A DNA stretch of 64,000 nt from Microbacterium sp. cf332 (GCF_900102175.1 NZ_FNKN01000001.1:1116001-1180000); one strand, 5' to 3'; numbered from the stretch's first letter, positions 25,094-33,510 are shown. Notes: generated from the letters alone by a model not told the origin. A program made the numbers and translations.

Positions 25094-26873
25094 GGAGGGC
25101 CTCCTCGGGAACGACGTCGCGGATGGTCAGGACGGTCGCAAGGAACGCGAGGTGACTGAGGGCCTGCGGGGTGTTTCCCCATGCGGTGCCATCGTCGGCG
25201 TCGATCATCTCGGCGTAGATCCCGACGTCGTTCGCGAGGGCGACGAGCTGGTCGACCAGCTCGAGCGCTTCGTCGTGACGGCCGACGCAGGCGAGCGCCT
25301 CGGCCCGCCAGAAGGCGCAGGCGACGAAGGTCTTCTCCTCCGCCGAGACGCCGCTGTAGCGGTAGACCAGCGGTCCCGCGCCGAGTCCCGTCGTGATGGC
25401 GTCGATCGTCGTCGACATCCGTTCGCCGCGGTCGAACCCGGTCGGCGCGTGCAGCAGCACGGAGGCGTCCAGATCCTCGCTGCCGGCATAGAAGACGTAG
25501 GCCGACTGTGCTTCGGACCAGCAGTTCTCATCGACCCAGAGTCGGATGCGCTCGCGCTCCGCCTTCCACCGCTCGGCGCTGCCGGGGATCGCTCCGCTCT
25601 CGGCGAGCGCGACGGCGTCGTCGAGGGCCTTCCAGCAGCCCATCTTCGACGAGGTGTAGTGCCGCTCCTCCGGGAGCTCCCACATGCCCGAGTCGGGGTT
25701 GCGCCAGAGATCGCACGTGCGGTCGGCGACGCCGGCGAGCATGCGGGCCGTGCCGATGTCGAGGACGTTGCCGGCGTCGACGTACGTGCGGCAGATCGCC
25801 ATGAGGTCGCCGTAGACGCCGAGCTGCAGCTGTTCGCGCGCAGGGTTGCCGGTGACCACCGGGCCGATCTCCTGCCACCCGGGAACGTGGTACTCGTGCG
25901 CATCGGGCACGAGCTCGCCGCCCAGGGTGTACATGACGTGCAGCTCCGGCCCGTGCTCGCGGATCGTGCGCAGCATCCACGACAGCGCGGCATGCGTCTC
26001 TTCGCGCAGGCCGAAGCGAACGAGCGCGTGAGCGGTGTATGCGAGGTCGCGCACCCAGGCGTAGCGGTAGTCCCAGTTCTTGCCGCCCGCCGGGTTTTCA
26101 GGCAGCGAGGTCGTCGCAGCAGCGGCGATCGCTCCGGTGGGGCTGAAGATGAGCAGCTTCAACGCGAGCGCGCTGCGCTGGATGCGCTCCTGCCAGGGGC
26201 CGTCGTACGAGAAGACCTCCGACCAGTGCTTCCAGTTCTCGATGGTGCGATCGATGCCGATGTCGACGTTGTAGGGATCGGGGAGGTGCAGGGGCTCGTC
26301 GTGGGTGGCGGCGATCGCGATGAGGTGACGTGAGCCGGCGGAGGTGCTGAACGAGCCCGTCAGGCGTGGGCCGCTCGTCCCGTCGGGGTCGGGTGCGTCG
26401 GGACCATGCTCGAAGCCCACCACGACCATCGCCGTCTTGCCGCTGCGGATGACGTCGCCGTGCTGCGTCCGCTCGATCCAGGGAGCGGCGGTCCGCAGCG
26501 ATGTCCCCGGGTGGATGCGCCAGGCCATGGACACGTTGCCCTCGACGCCGTCGATCCGACGAGCGAGCTCGGCCCACGGCATCCGCCCCGCGACTCCCGA
26601 CACCATCGCGTCGGTGACCGTCACCGAGCCGCCGGCAGTCGTGAACGTCGTCTCGAGGACGTTGGTGTCCGGGATGTAGCGGCGGGTGGTCTCGAACTCG
26701 TCGGTGGGGGCGAGTTCGAGGCATCCTCCGGTCTCGGGGTCGAGCAACCGTGCGAAGACAGGGGTCGAGGTCAGGTCGGGCAGCGGCAGCCAGTCGATGC
26801 TGCCGTCGAGGCCGATGAGCGCGACGGTACGGCCGTCGCCGATCGGAGCGTACGACTCGATCCCGGCGGTCAC
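25083..26873 (-). CDS. Glycoside hydrolase family 15 protein (glucoamylase/trehalase type)
   Basis: 596-residue cytoplasmic enzyme: an N-terminal trehalase-like domain (IGDGRTVALIGLDGSIDWLPLPD near 11-33), then the (alpha/alpha)6 barrel. The family's catalytic acid region is MWELPEERHYTSSKMGCW near 395, the general base region YAEMIDADDGTAWGNTPQAL near 552. No signal peptide. In actinobacteria such proteins act on trehalose or short alpha-glucans; which applies here cannot be told. It starts with GTG overlapping the preceding small gene by 4 nt. Confidence 0.92.
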   Translation of the reverse strand: MTAGIESYAPIGDGRTVALIGLDGSIDWLPLPDLTSTPVFARLLDPETGGCLELAPTDEFETTRRYIPDTNVLETTFTTAGGSVTVTDAMVSGVAGRMPWAELARRIDGVEGNVSMAWRIHPGTSLRTAAPWIERTQHGDVIRSGKTAMVVVGFEHGPDAPDPDGTSGPRLTGSFSTSAGSRHLIAIAATHDEPLHLPDPYNVDIGIDRTIENWKHWSEVFSYDGPWQERIQRSALALKLLIFSPTGAIAAAATTSLPENPAGGKNWDYRYAWVRDLAYTAHALVRFGLREETHAALSWMLRTIREHGPELHVMYTLGGELVPDAHEYHVPGWQEIGPVVTGNPAREQLQLGVYGDLMAICRTYVDAGNVLDIGTARMLAGVADRTCDLWRNPDSGMWELPEERHYTSSKMGCWKALDDAVALAESGAIPGSAERWKAERERIRLWVDENCWSEAQSAYVFYAGSEDLDASVLLHAPTGFDRGERMSTTIDAITTGLGAGPLVYRYSGVSAEEKTFVACAFWRAEALACVGRHDEALELVDQLVALANDVGIYAEMIDADDGTAWGNTPQALSHLAFLATVLTIRDVVPEEALRGK

Positions 26874-27229
26874 AGACCCTCGTCGGTGATGTCGCCTTCG
26901 CCGTCTTCGCCGAGCTCGGCCATGACGGGATCGTCGCCCTGGGTCTCGGGCTGCGCGTACTCCGTCGGCAGGTCCTCGGCGGGGATCTCGTCGTCGTCCG
27001 AGGGGATGTGAGCCGGGTCGTCGCTGGTTGCGGTCGCGGTGTCGAGCTCAGCGGGATCGACTCCGGCGTCGAGCGCCTCGTCGATCGCGTCGGTGCGGTC
27101 CCACTCGCGCTGCGCGGGGTCGAGCGAGGGGTCGGCCTCGCTGGTCGCATCACCGTCGCGCAGCGGCTGGATGCCGGCGTCCTCGGCAGCGGCGGGGCGG
27201 GCGAGGTCGTCGTTGAATGCGTTGGACAT
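26870..27229 (-). CDS. Hypothetical acidic protein
   Basis: 119 residues, extremely rich in Asp, Glu, Ala and Pro with few aromatics and no TM segment, so probably largely disordered (DDDEIPAEDLPTEYAQP; ELGEDGEGDITDEGL at the C-terminus). No family recognised. It is the first gene of the GH15/SMP-30/SDR operon, and its stop overlaps the GH15 start. ATG 27229 follows CATCGT by 6 nt, a weak leaderless-type arrangement. Confidence 0.75.
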   Translation of the reverse strand: MSNAFNDDLARPAAAEDAGIQPLRDGDATSEADPSLDPAQREWDRTDAIDEALDAGVDPAELDTATATSDDPAHIPSDDDEIPAEDLPTEYAQPETQGDDPVMAELGEDGEGDITDEGL

Positions 27230-27372
27230 GACTCCACGATGCGCTCGGCGACCGAATCCGTCGAGCCACTTGCAACCGGCTCGGGGGCGCGGTAACGCGC
27301 CTCCATCACAGGTCGCTCAGGGGACGCCGGGTAGCCTGGGACGCTCCGTCGTCGTCATCTCGGAGGTCTGCC

Positions 27373-28338
27373 ATGCCCGTTGCCCGCATGCTCGTCGATG
27401 CCGGTCGCGGCGCTCTGATCGGCACGGTCGAGATCATCCCGGGGGTCAGCGGCGGGACCGTCGCCCTCATCGTCGGCGTCTACGAGACCCTCATCGACTC
27501 GGCCGGGCACCTCGCCCGCGGCACGGCCTACACGGTCGCCGATGTGGCACGGGGTCGGGGCCTCGCCCGTGCACGGCGCGAGTACGGCGCGGTGCGCTGG
27601 TCCGTCGTGCTGCCCGTCGGCGTCGGGATGATCACGGCGGTGCTCGTCGCTTCGGCCGTGCTCGCCCCGCTCATCGAGGCCGAGCCCGTCGCCTCGCGCG
27701 CTCTCTTCGCGGGGCTCATCCTCGCGTCGCTCGTCGTCCCGATCCGGATGGTCGGCGGCCGATGGCGCGCGCGCGAGTACGGCGTCGCCGCACTCGGCGT
27801 CGTCGTCGGGTTCGCGCTCACGAGCCTTCCCCAGGTCGATCCGCTCGAGCCGCCGCTCCCGGTCGTGGCCCTGGCCGCGGCGTTCGCGGTGTGCGCCCTC
27901 GTCGTGCCGGGCGTCTCGGGGTCGTTCATCCTGCTCGCCGTCGGCATGTACGCACCGACGCTGGCCGCAGTGAACGAGCGCGATCTCGTCTACCTCGGTG
28001 TCTTCATCCTGGGCGCCATGCTCGGTCTCGGACTCTTCGTCTCGGTCCTGCAGTGGCTGCTCACGCATCGGCGCCGCATCATGCTCGCCACCATGACGGG
28101 GCTGATGATCGGTTCCCTCCGCGCGTTGTGGCCGTGGCAGGACGGCGGGAACGTCGAAGCGCCCGGGCCCGATCTCGTCCCCGTCCTCATGCTGGTCGCC
28201 CTCGGTGCGGGCGCGGTCGGCGGCGTGCTGCTGATCGAGTCGGCGATTCTCCGTCGGGCGGGCCGGCGCCTGGCGGCCGGCGCCGCGGGCGGCAGCCCCA
28301 CAGCGCCCGACGGCCGGGACACTCCGCGCGAGGACTAG
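27373..28338 (+). CDS. DUF368 integral membrane protein
   Basis: 321 residues with eight to nine TM helices. The family's conserved segment is at the N-terminus (RGALIGTVEIIPGVSGGTVALIVGVYE, about 12-38) and repeated in the second half (VPGVSGSFILLAVGMY near 182). DUF368 proteins, some now called PopT, have been linked to undecaprenyl-phosphate recycling in the envelope. ATG 27373 has CGGAGG 6 nt upstream. It is divergent from the GH15 operon and followed by the P450 gene. Confidence 0.92.
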   Translation: MPVARMLVDAGRGALIGTVEIIPGVSGGTVALIVGVYETLIDSAGHLARGTAYTVADVARGRGLARARREYGAVRWSVVLPVGVGMITAVLVASAVLAPLIEAEPVASRALFAGLILASLVVPIRMVGGRWRAREYGVAALGVVVGFALTSLPQVDPLEPPLPVVALAAAFAVCALVVPGVSGSFILLAVGMYAPTLAAVNERDLVYLGVFILGAMLGLGLFVSVLQWLLTHRRRIMLATMTGLMIGSLRALWPWQDGGNVEAPGPDLVPVLMLVALGAGAVGGVLLIESAILRRAGRRLAAGAAGGSPTAPDGRDTPRED

Positions 28339-28400
28339 CACAGGCCGTTCCCTTCCGCCTCCCCCTCGGCTCAGACCAGCCGACGTGTGAGCGTGGACAC

Positions 28401-29720
28401 ATGGCTTCGTCGATCCGCGCCGCTGTCCGCACACTGAGCGATGACTCGCCGCAGCTCCTCCTGCGCGGATACGGCTTCGGCGACCGCATCTGGAAGCGGG
28501 TGCACGCCGGCGCCCGATCGGCGCCCATGGGGCTGCTGGGGGATCCGACGATCTTCGTGCGGGGCGCGGAAGGCGTCGATGTCTTCTATGACGAGACGCG
28601 GGTGCGCCGGCACGGCGCCATGCCGGGCATCATCCAGGAGACGCTCTTCGGTCACGGCTCGGTGCACAGCCTCGACGGCGACGAGCATCGGCATCGGAAG
28701 GCAACGTTCGTCGACGTCGCTTACGAAGATGCTCAGGTCGAGCGACTGCGCCCGCTGCTCGCGGACCAGTGGCAGATCGAGCTCGACGGGTGGCGCGATG
28801 GCGGCGGGCGGTCGGCGTACGACGCCGCCGTCGGCGCTTTCGGACGCGCCGTCATGCGATGGGCCGGCCTGCCCGGGACGGCCGCCGCTCAGACCCGATG
28901 GGCCGACCGTCTCGCGCAGATCGTCGACGGGTTCGGCGTGCCCTACTCCCCCGAGTACGCGCTCGCCTGGCTGAATCGTCGCTGGTCGGACCGCCACGCG
29001 CAGCACCTCATCGAGGCGGTGCGCGATGGCGACCTGCATCCGGAGGCCCAGACGGCCCTGCACTCCTGGGCGTGGCACCGCGATCGCGAGGGAGTGCTGC
29101 TGTCGTCGCGCCTCGCCGGCATCGAGCTGCAGAACAGCATGCGGCCCATGGTCGCTGTGGCCCGCTTCGTGGCGTTCGCGGCGAAGGAACTGCACGACCG
29201 ACCGGAATGGCGCGAGCGCATCGCCGCCGAGGCGGCCGAGCGCGGGACGCTCGACGGCGGCCCCCTCGCCGTCGCGTTCGCGCAGGAGATCCGCCGCACC
29301 GCTCCGTTCGTGCCGATGCTGCCCGGCCGGGTCGTGGCCGACATCGAGCTCGACGGTCAACGCGTCGCCGAGGGAGGCCGCATCGCTCTCGACATCCTGG
29401 GCACGAACCTCGACGAGCGATCCTGGGAGCGGGCCGACTCGTTCGCTCCGGAGCGCTTCGTCGGCGTGGACGACTACGAGGCGCTCCCGGCCTTCGTGCC
29501 GCATGGTGGGGCGGGCGTCGCGACCGGCCATCGGTGCCCCGGTGAGAAGCTCGCGATCGCGGGCCTGGCGACCGCGGTCACCGCGCTCAGCCACCCCGAT
29601 GTCACGATCCTCGGCGACGGGCTCGACGTAGACCGGCGGCGGCTGCCGACCAAGCCGGCCTCCGGCGGTCGGGTGCGCGGCACCGGCGAGGGCGCACGCT
29701 GTCCCTTCCACCGCCGCTGA
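28401..29720 (+). CDS. Cytochrome P450, CYP152 peroxygenase family (fatty-acid peroxygenase/decarboxylase)
   Basis: 439-residue soluble haem enzyme. Haem-ligand Cys379 lies in FVPHGGAGVATGHRCPGE, the ExxR motif is Glu296-Arg299, and the I-helix carries Arg248-Pro249 (NSMRPMVAVARF) instead of the acid-alcohol pair. This replacement is the mark of CYP152 enzymes that use H2O2 and bind fatty-acid carboxylate through the Arg. By motif alignment (LFGHGSVHSLDG) Phe83 and His89 match Phe79 and His85 of OleT, whereas BS-beta and SP-alpha have Gln there. The tail ends CPFH, as in the family. Frames continuing upstream are read-through of the DUF368 region. Confidence 0.93.
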   Translation: MASSIRAAVRTLSDDSPQLLLRGYGFGDRIWKRVHAGARSAPMGLLGDPTIFVRGAEGVDVFYDETRVRRHGAMPGIIQETLFGHGSVHSLDGDEHRHRKATFVDVAYEDAQVERLRPLLADQWQIELDGWRDGGGRSAYDAAVGAFGRAVMRWAGLPGTAAAQTRWADRLAQIVDGFGVPYSPEYALAWLNRRWSDRHAQHLIEAVRDGDLHPEAQTALHSWAWHRDREGVLLSSRLAGIELQNSMRPMVAVARFVAFAAKELHDRPEWRERIAAEAAERGTLDGGPLAVAFAQEIRRTAPFVPMLPGRVVADIELDGQRVAEGGRIALDILGTNLDERSWERADSFAPERFVGVDDYEALPAFVPHGGAGVATGHRCPGEKLAIAGLATAVTALSHPDVTILGDGLDVDRRRLPTKPASGGRVRGTGEGARCPFHRR

Positions 29721-29872
29721 GAGCGAGGCGGGCGACGCGCGGAGTGTGGGTCGCGAGCGTCGCGCGGGTCAGACGCCCGGCGACGCGCACCGTGTCCCCC
29801 GAAGAGCCGACTCGACGCGTGCGCGACGGCCCCGTAGCGTCGATCCCACAGTCGACGATCTCCCCCGGATCA

Positions 29873-29909
29873 CAACGCGCCCCTCATCCTCGGATGACGG
29901 GGCGCGTTG
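29873..29909. terminator. Strong hairpin after the P450 gene
   Basis: Arms CAACGCGCCCC (29873-29883) and GGGGCGCGTTG (29899-29909) pair over 11 bp. The inner TCATCC/GGATGA arms add 6 bp with one bulged C, and GCATTT follows. Likely terminator, 150 bp beyond the P450 stop. Confidence 0.6.
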
Positions 29910-29948
29910 GCATTTCAGGATGGCCACGCCCCGTCGGCGGGTGCGATC

Positions 29949-29964
29949 TCATCCGATCGGATGA
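29949..29964. other. Perfect 16-bp palindrome, possible operator
   Basis: TCATCCGATCGGATGA. The same TCATCC and GGATGA half-sites form the tip of the hairpin 60 bp upstream. It could be a regulator site, but no regulator gene is near. Confidence 0.4.
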
Positions 29965-30012
29965 AGTCTGCGAACGGATTGCCGGGCGACGCCACCCCCG
30001 CACGCGGTGGAG

Positions 30013-30046
30013 AACCGGCCCTTTCAGGCCCGTGACCGGCTTTTTT
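30013..30046 (+). terminator. Weak hairpin with T6 run
   Basis: A low-stability CCGG/CCGG plus CC/GG stem is followed by TTTTTT at 30041-30046, the only such T-run seen near a hairpin in this window. It may end a small RNA transcribed from the gene-free region. Confidence 0.35.
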
Positions 30047-30196
30047 ACCTCACATCGACCGGGCGCATCGCGCGAAGCGCTTTCCTGCCAACCGCGGCAT
30101 GATCGAGGCGTCGGGCGCGATCCGGCGCTGCTGGGGAGCAGGGCGGGCCTGCTCGATCCCACGGCCGCGAGAAGGTCCTCGTTTCGCGTCCGACCT

Positions 30197-30227
30197 GCGC
30201 CCGGGGCTCTGGAGGGGCCCCGGGCGC
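30197..30227. terminator. GC-rich hairpin upstream of SRPBCC gene
   Basis: Perfect 11-bp arms GCGCCCGGGGC (30197-30207) and GCCCCGGGCGC (30217-30227) with a 9-nt loop, followed by CCTTTCAT. Confidence 0.5.
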
Positions 30228-30322
30228 CCTTTCATGCCGAAGACGGCTCGTGAGCGCAAGCACTGGTTTTCGTTGCGCGCAGGATGTCTTCTGGAAGCCT
30301 GCGACGACGAAAGAGGTCTTCG

Positions 30323-30865
30323 ATGGCTGCCCGCAACTCCCGCCGCATGCGTTGCACTCCCGACGACGTCTTCGCGGTCCTCTCCGACGGCTGGCTGTAC
30401 CCGGTGTGGGTCGTCGGGGCGACCCGCATGCGTGGCGTCGACCCGGGCTTCCCCCGTGTGGGCACTCGGATCCACCACTCCCTCGGCGTCTGGCCCGTCA
30501 TGCTCCACGACGAGACCGAGATCGTCGAGTGGACCGCACCGCACCGCGTGCGACTCCGACCGAGCGCCAGTCTGCTCGGTCGCGGGGTCATCCGCATCGA
30601 TGTGCGCCCGTACGGCGCCGACACCGCTGTCTCGATGATCGAGGAACCCGTGTCCGGTCTCGCGGCACTCCTCCCCCGATGGCTCTGGGCACCGGCGCTG
30701 CGTGTGCGCAACCACGAGTGCCTCGACCGGCTCGCCTTTCTCGCCGAGGGACGGGCCGCCGAGCGCGCTTCCGGCGAGCCCGCGTACCGCGCTTCCCTCA
30801 TCGATCCCGAGGACGGCGTTGCGTCGAAGCAGGCACGCGAGGACGTCCACGAGAGCGGCATCTGA
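30323..30865 (+). CDS. SRPBCC (polyketide cyclase/START-like) family protein
   Basis: 180-residue protein with the helix-grip fold pattern: CTPDDVFAVLSDGWLYPVWVVGATRMR near 11-37, ETEIVEWTAPHRVRLRP near 71 and VSMIEEPVSG near 109. The fold binds lipids or small hydrophobic ligands; no ligand can be named. ATG 30323 is chosen with GAAAGAGG upstream; an earlier ATG at 30284 would add a basic stretch without homology. The gene ends 29 nt before a strong hairpin shared with the tRNA genes. Confidence 0.87.
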   Translation: MAARNSRRMRCTPDDVFAVLSDGWLYPVWVVGATRMRGVDPGFPRVGTRIHHSLGVWPVMLHDETEIVEWTAPHRVRLRPSASLLGRGVIRIDVRPYGADTAVSMIEEPVSGLAALLPRWLWAPALRVRNHECLDRLAFLAEGRAAERASGEPAYRASLIDPEDGVASKQAREDVHESGI

Positions 30866-30894
30866 GCGTCGCGCGCTCGCGTCGAGCACGAACC

Positions 30895-30926
30895 AGAAGA
30901 GCCCCGGTGGAGACCGGGGCTCTTCT
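30895..30926. terminator. Bidirectional terminator, SRPBCC gene / tRNA-Met
   Basis: Perfect 13-bp stem AGAAGAGCCCCGG (30895-30907) with CCGGGGCTCTTCT (30914-30926) and a 6-nt loop. It gives a T-containing tail in both directions. Confidence 0.8.
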
Positions 30927-30936
30927 GAGATATCTG

Positions 30937-31010
30937 TAGCAGGAGCGGGGCTTGAACCCGCGACCTCACGATTATGAGTCGTGCGCTCTCACCAACTGAG
31001 CTACCCTGCC
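30937..31010 (-). tRNA. tRNA-Met (CAT)
   Basis: 74-nt cloverleaf. Acceptor GGCAGGG pairs with TCCTGCT, D-stem GCTC, anticodon loop CTCATAA with anticodon CAT, and T-arm GCGGGTTCAAGCCCCGC. CCA is not encoded. The regular G-C paired acceptor top suggests elongator rather than initiator Met, though a CAT tRNA modified to read Ile cannot be excluded. It lies 23 nt downstream of tRNA-Thr on the same strand. Confidence 0.93.
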
Positions 31011-31033
31011 GCAACGCATCCGAAGATGCTGCG

Positions 31034-31105
31034 AGCCCCGAGTCAGGATTGAACTGACGACCCCTTCCTTACCATGGAAGTGCTCTGCCACTGAGCTATC
31101 GGGGC
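31034..31105 (-). tRNA. tRNA-Thr (GGT)
   Basis: 72-nt cloverleaf. Acceptor GCCCCGA pairs with TCGGGGC, anticodon stem CTTCC/GGAAG with loop ATGGTAA and anticodon GGT, T-arm GTCAGTTCAATCCTGAC. No encoded CCA. First of a two-tRNA transcript. Confidence 0.95.
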
Positions 31106-31133
31106 GTGCTGTCCGCGAGCGGGCAACTAGAAG

Positions 31134-31139
31134 AGGATA
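31134..31139 (-). promoter_or_regulatory. -10 box TATCCT of the tRNA-Thr/Met unit
   Basis: TATCCT on the minus strand lies 28 nt before tRNA-Thr and 29 nt after the end of the peptidase gene. The -35 is unclear. Confidence 0.45.
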
Positions 31140-31168
31140 CCATCTCGGCGGCCTCACATCGAACCGGG

Positions 31169-32578
31169 TCAGCTCTTCGTGTGCTCCTCGAGCCAGGCGA
31201 TCGGGTCGGTCTGGGTGGTACCGCCCAGCAGCACCTCGAGGTGCAGATGCGCGCCCGTGGACTTGCCCGTGCTGCCCACCTTGCCGACGATCTGACCGGG
31301 CTCCACGGTGTCGCCGACCTCCACCTGCAGCGAGCCGTACTGCATGTGGCCGTAGCGGGTGGAGACGAGCTCGCCGTCGATGTTGTGATCGATGACGACC
31401 GTCACACCGTAGTCGCCGCCGGCCTCGGTCGCGATGCGGACCGTGCCCCCGGCGACCGCGTGGATCTCGGCCCCCGCGCCCGGCGTGAGGTCGACACCGC
31501 GGTGCGGGCGCGAGAACTGCGAGAGGTACGAGACGGACCCGAACTGGGCCGAGATCGGCACACCGACCGGGAAGGGCCACTGAATGGCCGCATTCGGATC
31601 GTTGACCCAGGTTCCGGCGAAGTTCGTCACACCCGAGTCCGCCGCGATCTCGGCGACGGACGTGACGTCGAAGCTGTCACTGCGATCGAAGGTGACGCCG
31701 GATGCCGACGACGAGACGTAGGCCTGGATCTCTTCGGGTTCGATGCTCGACGCGGCCCGCGGAGCATCGGCGGTGATGTCACGTCCGGTGTCGCCCGAAG
31801 CGAAGACGGCGGCGGCGGGGCTGGTCAGGCCGACAGCCAGCAGCCCCACAGCCGCGACGGCGCTCATCGAGACCGATGCGGCGGCAAACCGCTTGCCGAC
31901 GCGTCGCAGACGGTTCGTGCGCGGAACGCCGACCTCGCGCGTGCGCTGGTGCTCGACGATCGCCTCGGCGGGCAGCTGGACGGGCGTCTGCGCGGTGAAC
32001 GAGAACAGGCGAGCGGCGAACTCGAACTCGTCGACGTGCGGATCGTCCGAGTGCTTCCGGCCGTTATCGGCGATGGGCTCACTGACGGGGACCTCTCCCG
32101 CACCCGCGGCTGCGCTCGCGGCGGCAGGACCGAACGACTCGCCGTGCGGCGGCATGGGCTCAGCCTCGGGCTGCGGCCGGCGTCGACGCGACGGTGTGAC
32201 GAGGTCGGGACCGGCGAAGGCATCGCCGTCCACGACGGTCAGGACCAGCTCGTCGTCCGGAGCGGACGCGTCGGCCGCGGCGATGCCATCCGCGGCGGCG
32301 GTGGGCTCGGGACCGACCGATGCGGGCTGCGGCTCCTCGCCCTCGGAACCATCGGCGTCATCCACCGTCGCCACGTCCGTTGCCGGAACGGCGGCGACCT
32401 TGGCCGCCAGCTCGGCTTCGGCGGCGAGACGCCGCCACTGCGCCCGTGTGAGACCCGTCGCCGAAGCGGAAGAAGAGCCCCCGGCCGAGGGTCGCGAGGA
32501 CGCGGCCTCAGTGGGGATGGTCTCAGAAGTCAAATCGCAGGCTCTCGAAAACAGCGCGCGCGTACGCGGCGGATACAT
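31169..32578 (-). CDS. M23-family metallopeptidase (peptidoglycan endopeptidase)
   Basis: 469 residues from the ATG at 32578 (454 if the TTG at 32533 is used). A long acidic/Pro-rich cytoplasmic part (to about 220) is followed by one TM segment (about 233-256, SMSAVAAVGLLAVGLTSPAAA) and an extracytoplasmic region ending in the LytM domain. Metal ligands are visible as HRGVDLTPG (HxxxD) and the late HLHLEV (HxH), so the zinc site is complete. It would cut or regulate cutting of cell-wall crosslinks. The N-terminal start is the uncertain part. Confidence 0.9.
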   Translation of the reverse strand: MYPPRTRALFSRACDLTSETIPTEAASSRPSAGGSSSASATGLTRAQWRRLAAEAELAAKVAAVPATDVATVDDADGSEGEEPQPASVGPEPTAAADGIAAADASAPDDELVLTVVDGDAFAGPDLVTPSRRRRPQPEAEPMPPHGESFGPAAASAAAGAGEVPVSEPIADNGRKHSDDPHVDEFEFAARLFSFTAQTPVQLPAEAIVEHQRTREVGVPRTNRLRRVGKRFAAASVSMSAVAAVGLLAVGLTSPAAAVFASGDTGRDITADAPRAASSIEPEEIQAYVSSSASGVTFDRSDSFDVTSVAEIAADSGVTNFAGTWVNDPNAAIQWPFPVGVPISAQFGSVSYLSQFSRPHRGVDLTPGAGAEIHAVAGGTVRIATEAGGDYGVTVVIDHNIDGELVSTRYGHMQYGSLQVEVGDTVEPGQIVGKVGSTGKSTGAHLHLEVLLGGTTQTDPIAWLEEHTKS

Positions 32579-32667
32579 TCCGGGTGTCGTTCGAACCTCG
32601 GCTCGGGTTCCGAAGATAACGAACGGGTAAACACTAACGACTCCCGGCTGAGAATGCGATCCACGCG

Positions 32668-33465
32668 TCAGCTTTCGTGGACAACCCGTTCCGCGAGGCG
32701 GCTGTGGAGCGCCGGCGAGGCGGCGATGGTCATCGTCCGTCCAGGCCGTTCACCGGGCAGTCCCGTGACGACTCCCCCGGCTTCGGTGACGAGCAGGGCA
32801 CCGGCGGCGTGGTCCCACGGCTGCAAACCTCGCTCCACGTAACCGTCGAGACGACCGGCCGCGACGTACGCGAGGTCGAGCGACGCGGCGCCGGCACGGC
32901 GGATGTCGCGCGCGATGGGCATGATCCGCCCGAGACGGGCCAGATCGCCCGCGTGAGTGGCGGGGTCGTAGCCGAACCCTGTGGCCAGCAGCGCCCCGGC
33001 ATCCGTCGTCTCCGAAACGGCGAGGCGGGTGTCACCCAGCCATGCCCCGCTCCCGGCCGTCGCCCGGAACATCTCGTCGACGGCGGGCGAGAAGACCGCC
33101 CCGACCACCGCTTCCCACGCCTGCGGGTCGGGCTCACCCTCGACGACGGCGATGCTGACGGCGTAGTGCGGGATGCCGTAGGCGTAGTTCACCGTGCCAT
33201 CGATCGGATCGACGACCCAGGTCAGTCCGCTGGCGCCGCGCTCGGCCCCCGATTCCTCACCGAGGAAGCCGTCGTCAGGTCGAGCGGCGGCGATGCGGTC
33301 GCGGATGAGCAGTTCCACCTCGCGATCGGCTTCGGTCACGATGTCGGCCAGCGCCGACTTCGTCGCGGCGATCGCGACGCCCTCGCTACGACGCCGACGT
33401 GCCAGATCACCGGCCTCCCGGGCGATCTCGACGGCCAGGTCTGTGAGCTCTCGGGCATCCACCAT
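32668..33465 (-). CDS. Inositol monophosphatase family protein
   Basis: 265-residue Mg-dependent phosphatase. The family motifs are complete: GFLGEESGAERG near 67 (metal-binding Glu), WVVDPIDGTVNYAYG near 84 (the DPIDGT site), and WDHAAGALLVTEAGG near 217. It could act on inositol phosphate, histidinol phosphate or other sugar phosphates; nothing nearby decides. ATG 33465 is 6 nt after TAGCGT with no Shine-Dalgarno, a leaderless arrangement. Confidence 0.93.
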   Translation of the reverse strand: MVDARELTDLAVEIAREAGDLARRRRSEGVAIAATKSALADIVTEADREVELLIRDRIAAARPDDGFLGEESGAERGASGLTWVVDPIDGTVNYAYGIPHYAVSIAVVEGEPDPQAWEAVVGAVFSPAVDEMFRATAGSGAWLGDTRLAVSETTDAGALLATGFGYDPATHAGDLARLGRIMPIARDIRRAGAASLDLAYVAAGRLDGYVERGLQPWDHAAGALLVTEAGGVVTGLPGERPGRTMTIAASPALHSRLAERVVHES

Positions 33466-33471
33466 GCCCCC

Positions 33472-33477
33472 ACGCTA
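33472..33477 (-). promoter_or_regulatory. -10 box TAGCGT, leaderless inositol-phosphatase-family promoter
   Basis: TAGCGT on the minus strand ends 6 nt before ATG 33465. Confidence 0.55.
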
Positions 33478-33510
33478 CGGGGTCGTCGGACATCCGCAGC
33501 GTGGGGACGT

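Larger units (their letters stand above)
29721..30322. other. 602-bp gene-free region with hairpins
   Basis: No credible coding frame. It contains a bulged 17-bp hairpin (29873-29909), a perfect 16-bp palindrome (29949-29964), a weak hairpin followed by six T (30013-30046) and an 11-bp GC hairpin (30197-30227). These could bound one or two small RNAs; I recognise no known RNA family. Confidence 0.5.

Noticed and set aside
29744..30253. Possible small coding gene in the gene-free region after the P450
   Set aside because: No start with ribosome-binding site, no -10 at leaderless spacing, no protein-like composition; the frame crosses strong hairpins.
30937..31105. tRNA genes as integration sites of a mobile element
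   Set aside because: No integrase gene, no duplicated tRNA 3' end and no change in neighbouring gene type was seen.
32579..32667. c-di-AMP (ydaO-type) riboswitch upstream of the M23 peptidase
   Set aside because: Such riboswitches often precede cell-wall hydrolase genes in actinobacteria, but fewer than 100 bp are available here and I see no matching conserved core.
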